Assembly (NCBI RefSeq): GCF_003595175.1
Contig: NZ_CP032419.1
Span: forward strand, 2,790,001 to 2,854,000
Origin: Pseudomonas cavernae
GTDB taxonomy: Bacteria; Pseudomonadota; Gammaproteobacteria; Pseudomonadales; Pseudomonadaceae
DNA: 64,000 bases
Reading direction: 5' to 3'
Below the pieces are notes generated by a model. It was not told the DNA's origin. It did no database searches and was given only the letters and a program-made list of their open reading frames with translations. The translations under genes and the position numbers were made by a program. This document shows positions 18,553 through 27,559 of this stretch, piece by piece. Every line of letters begins with the position of its first letter. The first letter of the stretch is position 1.

Positions 18553-18624
18553 GGCGGGTCAAGAGGACAGCGGGCGCCGGGCGTTTTATACTCCCGCGCC
18601 CGTTTTGCTATCAGGATCACCGCC

Positions 18625-19035
18625 ATGGCCTCAGCCTACCTCGACCACCACCTGGCCCTGCTCCAGCACCTGCGCGGCATCCTGGTCGCCCTCGGTGAAG
18701 CCGAGCAAGTATCGGACGACACCCACGCCCTGTTCCTCGAACGCTTCGACGAACTGCTCGGCAGCCTGCCGGACGATCCCGAGGGCAGCCTGTACCTGGG
18801 CCAGGACCTGATCAGCCAGGTGTTCCACCGTTACCCGCAGATCGCCCATCTAGTACCGCGCGACCTGCTGTGGTTCTTCGGCGGCGACTGCCTGCACTTC
18901 ATGCCCGATGAAGAGATCGAACTGTTCCAGCGCCTCGACGAACGTCGCTATGAAGCCGAGCAGAATGGCGAGCCGTTCGACTGGAACCAGGAAAAGCAGT
19001 TGCTGGCCCTGCCGCCGGAAAGCAGCAAGCACTGA
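18625..19035 (+). CDS. Conserved Pseudomonas protein of unknown function (PA2817-like)
   Basis: 136 residues, acidic and mostly helical, without signal peptide or membrane segment. It has a distinctive central stretch DLLWFFGGDCLHFMPDEE (about 75-92) and a C-terminus rich in Glu/Gln. I recognise it as the protein that follows the fadE-type gene in Pseudomonas genomes, but know no function. It may share transcription with fadE. Two hairpins lie downstream before the tRNA array. Confidence 0.8.
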   Translation: MASAYLDHHLALLQHLRGILVALGEAEQVSDDTHALFLERFDELLGSLPDDPEGSLYLGQDLISQVFHRYPQIAHLVPRDLLWFFGGDCLHFMPDEEIELFQRLDERRYEAEQNGEPFDWNQEKQLLALPPESSKH

Positions 19036-19042
19036 CGACAAA

Positions 19043-19072
19043 AAGGCCCGCACGGCATCACCGGCGGGCCTT
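19043..19072. terminator. Hairpin terminator between PA2817-like gene and tRNAs
   Basis: Perfect 9-bp stem AAGGCCCGC / GCGGGCCTT with an A run on its left side, so it would act best on leftward transcripts of the tRNA array and also follows the rightward gene ending at 19035. Confidence 0.7.
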
Positions 19073-19098
19073 GGGCATTTCTGCCGGGAGGCAGAAAC

Positions 19099-19127
19099 AA
19101 AAACGCCGCTCAGTGAGCGGCGTTTTT
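19099..19127. terminator. Bidirectional rho-independent terminator after the tRNA array
   Basis: AAAAACGCCGCTCA faces TGAGCGGCGTTTTT around a very short loop: a strong GC stem flanked by A and T runs on both sides. It lies 8 bp from the 3' end of the last tRNA-Gly. Confidence 0.85.
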
Positions 19128-19134
19128 GTGTATT

Positions 19135-19210
<76 letters not shown>

Positions 19211-19247
19211 AATACAGCTTGGTAATACAACTGGGTACAACTGAAAA

Positions 19248-19323
19248 TGGCGTCCCCTAGGGGACTCGAACCCCTGTTACCGCCGTGAAAGGGCGGTGTC
19301 CTAGGCCACTAGACGAAGGGGAC
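19248..19323 (-). tRNA. tRNA-Glu (TTC), second copy
   Basis: 76 nt with encoded CCA. The minus strand starts GTCCCCTTCGTCTAGTGG, the anticodon loop is CTTTCAC (anticodon TTC), the T arm is GGGTTCGAGTCCC. It is identical to the copy at 19467-19542. Confidence 0.97.
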
Positions 19324-19353
19324 AAACAACGCAACCGGCATTGCTTGGTAAAT

Positions 19354-19429
<76 letters not shown>

Positions 19430-19466
19430 GATACAACTTGGTAATACAACTGGGTACAACTGAAAA

Positions 19467-19542
19467 TGGCGTCCCCTAGGGGACTCGAACCCCTGTTACC
19501 GCCGTGAAAGGGCGGTGTCCTAGGCCACTAGACGAAGGGGAC
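19467..19542 (-). tRNA. tRNA-Glu (TTC), first copy
   Basis: 76 nt, anticodon TTC, encoded CCA. First gene of the array in the direction of transcription; its promoter is at 19626-19654. Confidence 0.97.
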
Positions 19543-19625
19543 GTAGCCCGGAACTTACAACAGCTATGACGCCTATTTCCGGCTTTCAGGTTTTGCCGTT
19601 TGGCTTAGCGCTGAAAGTGGCGCGC

Positions 19626-19654
19626 ATTCTATGAAGGCTTTAACAACCCGTCAA
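19626..19654 (-). promoter_or_regulatory. Sigma-70 promoter of the tRNA array with GC-rich discriminator
   Basis: On the minus strand TTGACG (19649-19654) and TAGAAT (19626-19631) are separated by exactly 17 bp. The -10 is followed by GCGCGCC, a GC-rich discriminator of the kind found at stringently controlled stable-RNA promoters. It fits leftward transcription into tRNA-Glu about 85 bp away. Confidence 0.88.
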
Positions 19655-19772
19655 CCCTCAAACAATTTTTTTTCAAAATCAAAGACTTCTGGGTCGAAAT
19701 GGACCTTCCGCTATGAGCTTGAAAGCTAAGGCACTACACTCGGGCGAAAAACAACATTCGAGAGGTGTAACG

Positions 19773-20540
19773 GTGTCTCCACTCGTAATTACCCTACTGA
19801 TCGTAGGCGGCATCGCCATCCTGATCGCCATTGGTTACATCAATCATATGGTCGAGAACAATAAGCTGGAGAAAGCCCGGCTGAAAGCCGACCTCAGCGA
19901 CCGCGTACGGCGCTGTCGAGAGATTGCCGAGACGCTCCCCGGCCAGTTCATGTCCCCCGCCCTCAAACTGCTGCTGGCCCACCTGCAACTGCAAAGCAAT
20001 GAACGCCTGCTACCGCTGGACAAGCACAACACGGCTCTCAAGGTCCGCATCGAAGAATTGCGCTACCTGGTCGGCCAAGGCGAATCCATTGCAGTCGCCA
20101 ACCCTCCGCAGAAAGTCCTCACCGAGGCCAAGGCCAAAGACATCCGCTACCTGTTGGAAAACCTGCATGGCCAGATCGGCCGTGCCAGCAAGGAAGGCAC
20201 CCTGCAAGCGCTGGACGCCAAACACTGGGCCAAGGAAATCCAGCAAATGCTGGTGCATACCAACATCGAACTGTTCACTAACCTCGGCCAGCAGGCCCTG
20301 CAGCAGAACCAGCCGGGCCAGGCGCGGCTGGCCTTTGAGCGTGGCGTGCAGTACCTGCGCAAACAGAACGATCCAAGCCCTTATCAAGCCGCGCTGAAAC
20401 AGCTGGAAATGCAGCTGGCCCGGGCCAACTCGATGGTGCTGGACACCATCAAGCCGCTGGAGGATGAATCGAGCGAACTCACCGACGGTCTCAAGTCCCT
20501 GGACGATGACGGCTGGAAGAAGAAGCAGATCTATGACTGA
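19773..20540 (+). CDS. Membrane-anchored coiled-coil protein of unknown function
   Basis: 255 residues if the GTG at 19773 is used; GAGG lies 7 bp upstream, which is better than the ATG at 19713, whose extra 20 codons are polar and unlike a leader. An N-terminal membrane segment (SPLVITLLIVGGIAILIAIGY) is followed by a charged helical body with coiled-coil character (HMVENNKLEKARLKADL; later ALKQLEMQLARANSMV) and an acidic C-terminus. The topology suggests one anchor and a cytoplasmic helical domain. I do not recognise a family with known function. Confidence 0.75.
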   Translation: MSPLVITLLIVGGIAILIAIGYINHMVENNKLEKARLKADLSDRVRRCREIAETLPGQFMSPALKLLLAHLQLQSNERLLPLDKHNTALKVRIEELRYLVGQGESIAVANPPQKVLTEAKAKDIRYLLENLHGQIGRASKEGTLQALDAKHWAKEIQQMLVHTNIELFTNLGQQALQQNQPGQARLAFERGVQYLRKQNDPSPYQAALKQLEMQLARANSMVLDTIKPLEDESSELTDGLKSLDDDGWKKKQIYD

Positions 20541-20593
20541 GAGCCGTGCGCCAGTCACATCCCGAAGCCCTCAATAAAAATAAGGACCTGCAC

Positions 20594-21256
20594 ATGAGCC
20601 TGACCGTCTACGGTGCCCCGCTTTCCCCTTTCGTCCGCAAACTGCGCCTCTGCCTCGCGGAAAAGGGCCTCGACTACCAGCTCGAGATGGTCATGCCCGG
20701 CGACCGCTCGGCAGGATTCCGCGCGATCAGCCCGCAGGGGCGTATTCCGGCCTTGCGCGACGGCGACTTCACCCTCGCCGACTCCAGCGTGATCTGCCAA
20801 TACCTGGAGGACAAACACAGCGAGCGCATGCCGCTGTATGGCCAAGGCGCCGAACAGCGCGCCCAGGTGCGCTGGCTAGAGAAGTATGCCGACTACGAGT
20901 TGGCGCCCTTGGCCACCTTCACCGTGTTCCGCAATCGCGCGCTGAAGCCGAGCATGGGCCAGCCATGTGATGAGACCGCGGTACAGGCCGCCCTCCACGA
21001 CAAGCTGCCGCCGCACTTCGACTACCTGGAAAAGACCCTGGGCAACGCCGAATACTTTGTCGGCGACGCCCTGAGCATCGCCGATCTGGCTGTCGTCTGT
21101 CAGTTGATCAACATGCAGCACGGCGACGAACAGCTCGACGCCCAGCGTTGGCCGGCACTGGCCGCGCACTATGCCCGGATCACGGCACGCGCCTCGGTAC
21201 AGGCGGTAATTCCGGGCGAGCAGAAGATGCTGGCCAAGATGACCGGCAAGGCCTGA
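20594..21256 (+). CDS. gst: Glutathione S-transferase family protein
   Basis: 220 residues from the ATG at 20594 (AAGGA 8 bp upstream). The thioredoxin-fold half starts MSLTVYGAPLSPFVRKLRL, with Ser11 in the usual catalytic position, then GRIPALRDGD and LADSSVICQYLE for glutathione binding. The helical half contains VGDALSIADLAVVCQL. It differs in class from the GST at 12049-12654. Likely cytosolic; substrate unknown. It is the last gene before the betaine supercluster, and I recall a GST near this position in P. aeruginosa next to the sagS neighbourhood. Confidence 0.9.
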   Translation: MSLTVYGAPLSPFVRKLRLCLAEKGLDYQLEMVMPGDRSAGFRAISPQGRIPALRDGDFTLADSSVICQYLEDKHSERMPLYGQGAEQRAQVRWLEKYADYELAPLATFTVFRNRALKPSMGQPCDETAVQAALHDKLPPHFDYLEKTLGNAEYFVGDALSIADLAVVCQLINMQHGDEQLDAQRWPALAAHYARITARASVQAVIPGEQKMLAKMTGKA

Positions 21257-21351
21257 GCGCTGTACTGATCCCGAAACCCCGCCCCATGCCAGCCAACCAA
21301 GTGGTTAACTGGGCGGGTTTCCCCCGGCCGGCCCATTCACGACTCAGGCTT

Positions 21352-21414
21352 GACGCTTTCGGCAATACCCCGGTCGTTTTTGCGCGATAGCGGCGAATCC
21401 CCCGGGGATATGCT
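21352..21414 (+). promoter_or_regulatory. Candidate GbdR-type promoter of the dgc operon (weak)
   Basis: GACGCT (21352) and GTCGTT (21373) form an imperfect direct repeat with 21-bp period. A -10-like TATGCT begins exactly 36 bp after the start of the proximal half (21409), the same distance seen for CACAAT upstream of gbcB and glyA. The half-sites match poorly, so the assignment is tentative. Confidence 0.35.
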
Positions 21415-21467
21415 CCCCCCAAAGCGCCGGCAGACGATTCGGCGCATGGATAACAGGGGACAGCCTG

Positions 21468-22445
<978 letters not shown>

Positions 22446-22463
22446 CCGCCCCACTCACTCGAC

Positions 22464-22587
22464 GTAGGTTGGCGCTGAGCGAAGCGAAGCCCAACACGGA
22501 GCGCAACGCGCCCCCACGATTTCACCGATAACGCCGCTGGCCGGCTCTGCGAGCCGGTTGTTGGGCTTCGCAAGCTCAGCACCAACC
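22464..22587. repeat. Inverted REP-like repeat (GTAGGTTGG family), copy 3
   Basis: GTAGGTTGGCGCTGAGCGAA at the left and GTTGGGCTTCGCAAGCTCAG at the right are complementary arms around about 75 bp. It lies inside the operon between the M19 gene and the DUF5943 gene. It is followed at 22599-22627 by a short CCAGCG hexamer run. Confidence 0.75.
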
Positions 22588-22659
22588 GACGGACGCCACG
22601 CCAGCGCCAGCGCCAGCGCCAGCGCCACTAGCAGAATCGAATTCCGGAGCTTGAACAAC

Positions 22660-23190
22660 ATGGCCAAACACGCCCCCGAACTGCCCATCGAAGTCGACAG
22701 CGAAACCGGCGTCTGGACCAGCGACGCCCTGCCGATGCTCTATGTGCCGCGGCATTTCTTCGTCAACAACCACATCGGCATCGAGGAAGTGCTGGGCGCC
22801 GAGGCCTATGCCGAGATCCTCTACAAGGCCGGCTACAAGTCCGCCTGGCACTGGTGCGAGAAGGAAGCCGAATGCCACGGTCTGGTCGGCGTCGAAGTGT
22901 TCGAGCACTACATGAAGCGCCTGTCGCAACGCGGCTGGGGCCTGTTCGAGATCGAGGCCATCGACCTCGACAAGGGCACCGCCAGCGTGCGCCTGAAGCA
23001 CTCGGCCTTCGTCTACGTCTACGGCAAGGTCGGCCGCAAGGTCGACTACATGTTCACCGGCTGGTTCGCCGGCGCCATGGACCAGATCCTCGCCGCCAAG
23101 GGCAGCGCGATCCGCACCGTCGCCGAGCAGGTCCACGGCGGTTCGGAAGAAGGCCACGACGACGGCCTGTTCATCGTTAAACCTCTGTAA
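22660..23190 (+). CDS. DUF5943 protein with V4R-like domain, dgc operon
   Basis: 176 residues from the ATG at 22660 (GGAG 11 bp upstream). The central part (EVLGAEAYAEILYKAGYKS, about 41-59; later VEVFEHYMKRLSQRGWGLFE) resembles the 4-vinyl reductase/V4R small-molecule-binding fold found next to or within regulators and methyltransferase-linked proteins. I recall it as DUF5943 and as a constant neighbour of dgcA in Pseudomonas. It has no signal peptide. The role is unknown; ligand sensing or a chaperone for the demethylase is possible. It ends 15 bp before dgcA. Confidence 0.75.
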   Translation: MAKHAPELPIEVDSETGVWTSDALPMLYVPRHFFVNNHIGIEEVLGAEAYAEILYKAGYKSAWHWCEKEAECHGLVGVEVFEHYMKRLSQRGWGLFEIEAIDLDKGTASVRLKHSAFVYVYGKVGRKVDYMFTGWFAGAMDQILAAKGSAIRTVAEQVHGGSEEGHDDGLFIVKPL

Positions 23191-23205
23191 GGCGGAGCAC
23201 CCACC

Positions 23206-25266
23206 ATGGCTTTCGAGGCAATGTTCCAGCCGATCCAGATCGGCAAGCTGACCATCCGCAACCGTGTGCTCAGCACCGCCCACGCCGAGGTCTACGCCAC
23301 CGACGGCGGCATGACCACCGAGCGCTATGTGAAGTACTACGAGGAGAAGGCCAAGGGCGGCATCGGCCTGGCCATCTGCGGCGGCTCCTCGGTGGTCGCC
23401 ATCGACAGCCCGCAAGAGTGGTGGAGCTCGGTGAACCTGTCCACCGACCGCATCATCCCGCACTTCCAGAACCTGGCCGACGCCATGCACAAGCATGGCG
23501 CCAAGATCATGATCCAGATTACCCACATGGGCCGCCGCTCGCGCTGGGACGGCTTCAACTGGCCGACCCTGATGTCGCCCTCCGGCGTGCGCGAGCCCGT
23601 GCACCGCGCCACCTGCAAGACCATCGAGATCGAGGAGATCTGGCGGGTGATCGGCAACTACGCCCAGGCCGCGCGCCGCGCCAAGGAAGGCGGGCTGGAC
23701 GGCGTCGAGCTGTCCGCCGTGCACCAGCACATGATCGACCAGTTCTGGTCGCCGCGAGTCAACAAGCGCACCGACGAATGGGGCGGCAGCTTCGAGGGCC
23801 GCATGAAGTTCGGCCTGGAAGTGCTCAAGGCCGTGCGCAAGGAAGTCGGCGACGACTTCTGCGTCGGCATGCGCATCTGCGGTGACGAGTTCCACCCGGA
23901 CGGCCTGTCCCACGAGGACATGAAGCAGATCGCCAAGTACTACAGCGACACCGGCATGCTCGACTTCCTCGGTGTCGTCGGCTCCGGTTGCGACACCCAC
24001 AACACCTTGGCCAACGTCATCCCGAACATGAGCTTCCCGCCGGAGCCCTTCCTGCACTTGGCGGCCGGCATCAAGGAAGTGGTCAACATCCCGGTGCTGC
24101 ACGCACAGAACATCAAGGACCCGAACCAGGCCACGCGCATCCTCGAAGGCGGCTACGTGGACATGGTCGGCATGACCCGCGCGCACATCGCCGACCCGCA
24201 CCTGATCGCCAAGATCAAGATGGGCCAGGTCGACCAGATCAAGCAGTGCGTCGGCGCCAACTACTGTATCGACCGCCAGTACCAGGGCCTGGACGTGTTG
24301 TGCATCCAGAACGCCGCCACCTCCCGCGAATACATGGGCGTGCCGCACATCATCGAGAAGACCACAGGCCAGAAGCGCAAGGTGGTGATCGTCGGTGGCG
24401 GCCCGGCCGGGATGGAGGCTGCACGAGTCGCGGCCGAACGCGGCCACGACGTGACCCTGTTCGAGAAGAAGGACCAGCTCGGCGGCCAGATCACCACGGC
24501 CTCCAAGGCGCCGCAGCGCGACCAGATCGCCGGCATCACCCGCTGGTACCAGCTGGAGATCGCTCGCCTGGGCATCGACCTGCGCCTGGGCACCGCAGCG
24601 GACCCGGACACCCTCCTCGACTTGCGCCCGGACATCATCGTGCTGGCCAACGGCGGCCATCCCTTCCTCGAGCAGAACGAGCACTGGGGCGCGGCCGAGG
24701 GGCTGGTGGTGAGCAGCTGGGACGTGCTCGACGGCAAGGTCGCCCCCGGCAAGAACGTGCTGGTCTACGACACCATCTGCGAGTTCACCGGCATGTCGGT
24801 GGCCGACTTCCTCGCCGACAAGGGCAGCCAGGTGGAGATCGTCACCGACGATATCAAGCCGGGCGTGGCCATCGGCGGCACCTCGTTCCCCACCTATTAC
24901 CGCAGCATGTACCCGAAAGAAGTGATCATGACCGGCGACCTGATGCTGGAAAAGGTCTATCGCGAAGGCGACAAGCTGGTGGCGGTGCTGGAGAACGAAT
25001 ACACCGGCGCCAAGGAAGAACGCGTGGTCGACCAGGTGGTGATCGAGAACGGCGTGCGCCCGGACGAGGGCCTGTACTACGCGCTCAAGCAGGGTTCGCG
25101 CAACAAGGGCCAGATCGATGTAGAGGCGCTGTTCGCGATCAAGCCGCAGCCGTGCCTGTCGGAGGCCGGCGACGGCTACCTGCTGTTCCGCATCGGCGAC
25201 TGCGTGGCCCAGCGCAACACCCATGCGGCGATCTACGACGCCCTGCGGCTGTGCAAGGACTTCTGA
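23206..25266 (+). CDS. dgcA: Dimethylglycine demethylase subunit DgcA
   Basis: 686 residues, trimethylamine/dimethylamine dehydrogenase family. The N-terminal old-yellow-enzyme TIM barrel binds FMN (residues 1-345; FQPIQIGKLTIRNRV, ITHMGRRSRW). Next is a cluster region with CVGANYC and, twelve residues on, a further Cys, then Rossmann domains (VVIVGGGPAGMEAARVAAERG at about 387-407) that bind FAD or ADP. Dimethylglycine is converted to sarcosine plus formaldehyde. The usual cluster motif C-x2-C-x3-C has Ala in place of its second Cys here, so the iron-sulfur cluster may be atypical. The neighbours DgcB and the ETF genes are expected electron acceptors. Confidence 0.93.
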   Translation: MAFEAMFQPIQIGKLTIRNRVLSTAHAEVYATDGGMTTERYVKYYEEKAKGGIGLAICGGSSVVAIDSPQEWWSSVNLSTDRIIPHFQNLADAMHKHGAKIMIQITHMGRRSRWDGFNWPTLMSPSGVREPVHRATCKTIEIEEIWRVIGNYAQAARRAKEGGLDGVELSAVHQHMIDQFWSPRVNKRTDEWGGSFEGRMKFGLEVLKAVRKEVGDDFCVGMRICGDEFHPDGLSHEDMKQIAKYYSDTGMLDFLGVVGSGCDTHNTLANVIPNMSFPPEPFLHLAAGIKEVVNIPVLHAQNIKDPNQATRILEGGYVDMVGMTRAHIADPHLIAKIKMGQVDQIKQCVGANYCIDRQYQGLDVLCIQNAATSREYMGVPHIIEKTTGQKRKVVIVGGGPAGMEAARVAAERGHDVTLFEKKDQLGGQITTASKAPQRDQIAGITRWYQLEIARLGIDLRLGTAADPDTLLDLRPDIIVLANGGHPFLEQNEHWGAAEGLVVSSWDVLDGKVAPGKNVLVYDTICEFTGMSVADFLADKGSQVEIVTDDIKPGVAIGGTSFPTYYRSMYPKEVIMTGDLMLEKVYREGDKLVAVLENEYTGAKEERVVDQVVIENGVRPDEGLYYALKQGSRNKGQIDVEALFAIKPQPCLSEAGDGYLLFRIGDCVAQRNTHAAIYDALRLCKDF

Positions 25267-25275
25267 CGCCTGCCT

Positions 25276-25383
25276 GATCGTTCCCACGCTCCGCGTGGGC
25301 ACGCAGCCCGTGACGCTCGGCGTCACAGAAGCGGACGCGGAGCGTCCAGTGAGGCGTTCCCACGCAGAGCGTGGGAACGATCG
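25276..25383. repeat. Compound palindromic repeat between dgcA and dgcB
   Basis: GATCGTTCCCACGCTCCGCG at the left end and CAGAGCGTGGGAACGATC at the right end are inverted, with a smaller palindrome (GTGACGCTCGGCGTCAC) in the centre. It fills most of the 154-bp gap between two genes of one operon and could fold in the mRNA. Confidence 0.8.
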
Positions 25384-25420
25384 CAATCACCCTGTGCGGT
25401 CCCGCTGAGGAGACCACAAG

Positions 25421-27409
25421 ATGTTGAATACCCTGCTGCCGATCCTGCTCTTCGCCGCCCTGGCACTGGCCGTGCTCGGCGCCGCGAAGCGCTTCTTCAT
25501 GTGGCGCCGCGGCCGGCCGGCCAAGGTCGACTGGCTCGGCGGCCTGCTAGCCATGCCGCGCCGCTACCTGGTGGACCTGCACCATGTGGTCGAGCGCGAC
25601 AAGTACATGTCCAGGACCCACGTCGCCACCGCCGGCGGCTTCGTGCTGTCGGCCCTGCTGGCCGTCGTCGTGCACGGTTTCGGCCTGCACAGCCGGATCC
25701 TCGGCTTCGCCCTGCTGGCGGCCACGGTGCTGATGTTCGTCGGCGCCCTGTTCGTCGCCAAGCGTCGGCGCAACCCGCCGGCGCGGCTGTCCAAGGGCCC
25801 GTGGATGCGCCTGCCGAAGAGCCTGCTGATGTTCGCCGCGAGCTTCTTCATCGCCACCCTGCCGGTGGCCGGCATCCTGCCGGAAGGCTTTGGCGGCTGG
25901 CTGCTTGCCGCCATCCTCGCGGTCGGCGTGGCCTGGGGCGTGTCCGAGCTGTTCTTCGGCATGACCTGGGGCGGGCCGATGAAGCACGCCTTCGCCGGCG
26001 CCCTGCACCTGGCCTGGCACCGCCGCGCCGAGCGGTTCTCCAGAAAAGACGGGGGCGGCGGCCGTTCCACCGGCCTCAAGGCACTGGATCTTGAAGACCC
26101 GAACACCCCGCTTGGGGTGGAGAAGCCCAGCGACTTCACCTGGAACCAGCTGCTCGGTTTCGACGCCTGCGTACAATGCGGCAAGTGCGAGGCGGCCTGC
26201 CCGGCCTTCGCCGCCGGCCAGCCGCTGAACCCGAAGAAACTGATCCAGGACATGGTCATCGGCCTGGCCGGTGGCAACGACGCCAGGTTCGCCGGCAGCC
26301 CGTATCCTTCATTGGACGGCATGGGCATCCCGCTCGGCGAACACAGCGGCGGCCCGCACCAGCCGATCGTCTCCCTCAACGGCAAGGCCCTGGTGGATGC
26401 CGAAACCCTCTGGTCCTGCACCACCTGCCGCGCCTGCGTCGAGGAGTGCCCAATGATGATCGAGCACGTCGACGCCATCGTCGACATGCGCCGCCACCTG
26501 ACCCTGGAAAAAGGCGCCACGCCGAACAAGGGTGCCGAGGTGCTGGAGAACCTGATCGCCACCGATAACCCCGGTGGCTTCGCCCCAGGCGGCCGGCTGA
26601 ACTGGGCGGCGGACCTGAACCTGCCGCTGATGAGCGAGAAGCAGCAGGCCGACGTGCTGTTCTGGGTCGGCGACGGTGCCTTCGACATGCGCAACCAGCG
26701 CACCCTGCGCGCCTTCGTCAAAGTGCTGAAGGCCGCCAATGTCGACTTCGCCGTACTCGGCCTGGAAGAACGCGACAGCGGCGACGTGGCCCGCCGGCTC
26801 GGTGACGAGGCGACCTTCCAGCAGCTTGCAAAACGCAATATCGCCACGCTGAACCAGTACCGCTTCAAGAAGATCGTGTCCTGCGACCCGCACAGCTTCC
26901 ACGTGCTAAAAAACGAATACGGCGCCCTAGGCGGCAACTACGAGGTGCTGCACCACAGCACCTTCATCAACGAACTGGTGCAGGGCAATGCCCTCAACCT
27001 GGGCCAACACAAGGGCGGCAGCGTGACCTATCACGACCCCTGCTACCTGGGCCGCTACAACGGCGAGTACGAGGCGCCGCGCAATGTGCTCAAGGCCATC
27101 GGTATCGAGGTGCGGGAGATGGAGCGTTCCGGCTTCCGCTCGCGCTGCTGCGGCGGTGGCGGCGGCGCGCCGATCACCGACATCCCCGGCAAGCAGCGGA
27201 TTCCCGACATGCGCATGGTCGACATCAAGGAAACCGGTGCCGAACTGGTGGCCGTCGGTTGCCCGCAGTGCACCGCCATGCTCGAAGGCGTGGTCGCGCC
27301 GCGTCCGGAGATCAAGGACATCGCCGAACTGGTGGCGGACGTGCTGATCGAGGTGCCGGTGGAGGCAAAAAAGTCGTCGGCGGCTAAAGCTGCCATGGAG
27401 GTGGCGTGA
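25421..27409 (+). CDS. dgcB: Dimethylglycine demethylase membrane iron-sulfur subunit DgcB
   Basis: 662 residues. It has an N-terminal hydrophobic segment, then a cluster of membrane helices (about 65-185). Two 4Fe-4S motifs follow: CVQCGKCEAACPAF (about 251-264) and CTTCRACVEECPMM (about 333-346). The C-terminal half has two CCG/heterodisulfide-reductase-like repeats (HDPCYLGRYNGEYEAP, SRCCGGGGG, VGCPQCTAMLEG). The layout is that of an inner-membrane electron-transfer protein passing electrons from DgcA/ETF toward quinones. It is cotranscribed with dgcA and etf genes. Length and order match the Pseudomonas dgcAB operon. Confidence 0.92.
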   Translation: MLNTLLPILLFAALALAVLGAAKRFFMWRRGRPAKVDWLGGLLAMPRRYLVDLHHVVERDKYMSRTHVATAGGFVLSALLAVVVHGFGLHSRILGFALLAATVLMFVGALFVAKRRRNPPARLSKGPWMRLPKSLLMFAASFFIATLPVAGILPEGFGGWLLAAILAVGVAWGVSELFFGMTWGGPMKHAFAGALHLAWHRRAERFSRKDGGGGRSTGLKALDLEDPNTPLGVEKPSDFTWNQLLGFDACVQCGKCEAACPAFAAGQPLNPKKLIQDMVIGLAGGNDARFAGSPYPSLDGMGIPLGEHSGGPHQPIVSLNGKALVDAETLWSCTTCRACVEECPMMIEHVDAIVDMRRHLTLEKGATPNKGAEVLENLIATDNPGGFAPGGRLNWAADLNLPLMSEKQQADVLFWVGDGAFDMRNQRTLRAFVKVLKAANVDFAVLGLEERDSGDVARRLGDEATFQQLAKRNIATLNQYRFKKIVSCDPHSFHVLKNEYGALGGNYEVLHHSTFINELVQGNALNLGQHKGGSVTYHDPCYLGRYNGEYEAPRNVLKAIGIEVREMERSGFRSRCCGGGGGAPITDIPGKQRIPDMRMVDIKETGAELVAVGCPQCTAMLEGVVAPRPEIKDIAELVADVLIEVPVEAKKSSAAKAAMEVA

Positions 27410-27436
27410 TATGAAGACCGCTCCGCGCTTGCTTGC

Positions 27437-27529
27437 CTCCCCTCTCCCGCTTGCGGGAGAGGGGCTGGGGGAGAGGGCCAGTCGCCTGTCACCCCCTCTC
27501 CCTAGCCCTCTCCCCCAAGGGGGAGAGGG
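27437..27529. repeat. CTCTCCC/GGGAGAG repeat, copy 1 (dgcB-etfA gap)
   Basis: CCCCTCTCCCGCTTGCGGGA then AGGGGCTGGGGGAGAGGG, followed by a second set ending GGGGGAGAGGG. It is made of nested inverted repeats of purine/pyrimidine-biased sequence. Related copies lie at 55861-56027 and 57327-57445, both also inside betaine operons. Confidence 0.8.
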
Positions 27530-27559
27530 CATGCTCAGTTCCGCCCTGGAGACCCTGAG

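Noticed and set aside
22599..22627. CCAGCG hexamer run as a possible variable repeat controlling the DUF5943 gene
   Set aside because: Only about five units lie upstream of the ribosome site and outside the coding part; too short to claim phase variation.
22576..25386. A 936-codon open frame on the minus strand
   Set aside because: Shadow of dgcA and the DUF5943 gene caused by high third-position GC; no family motif.
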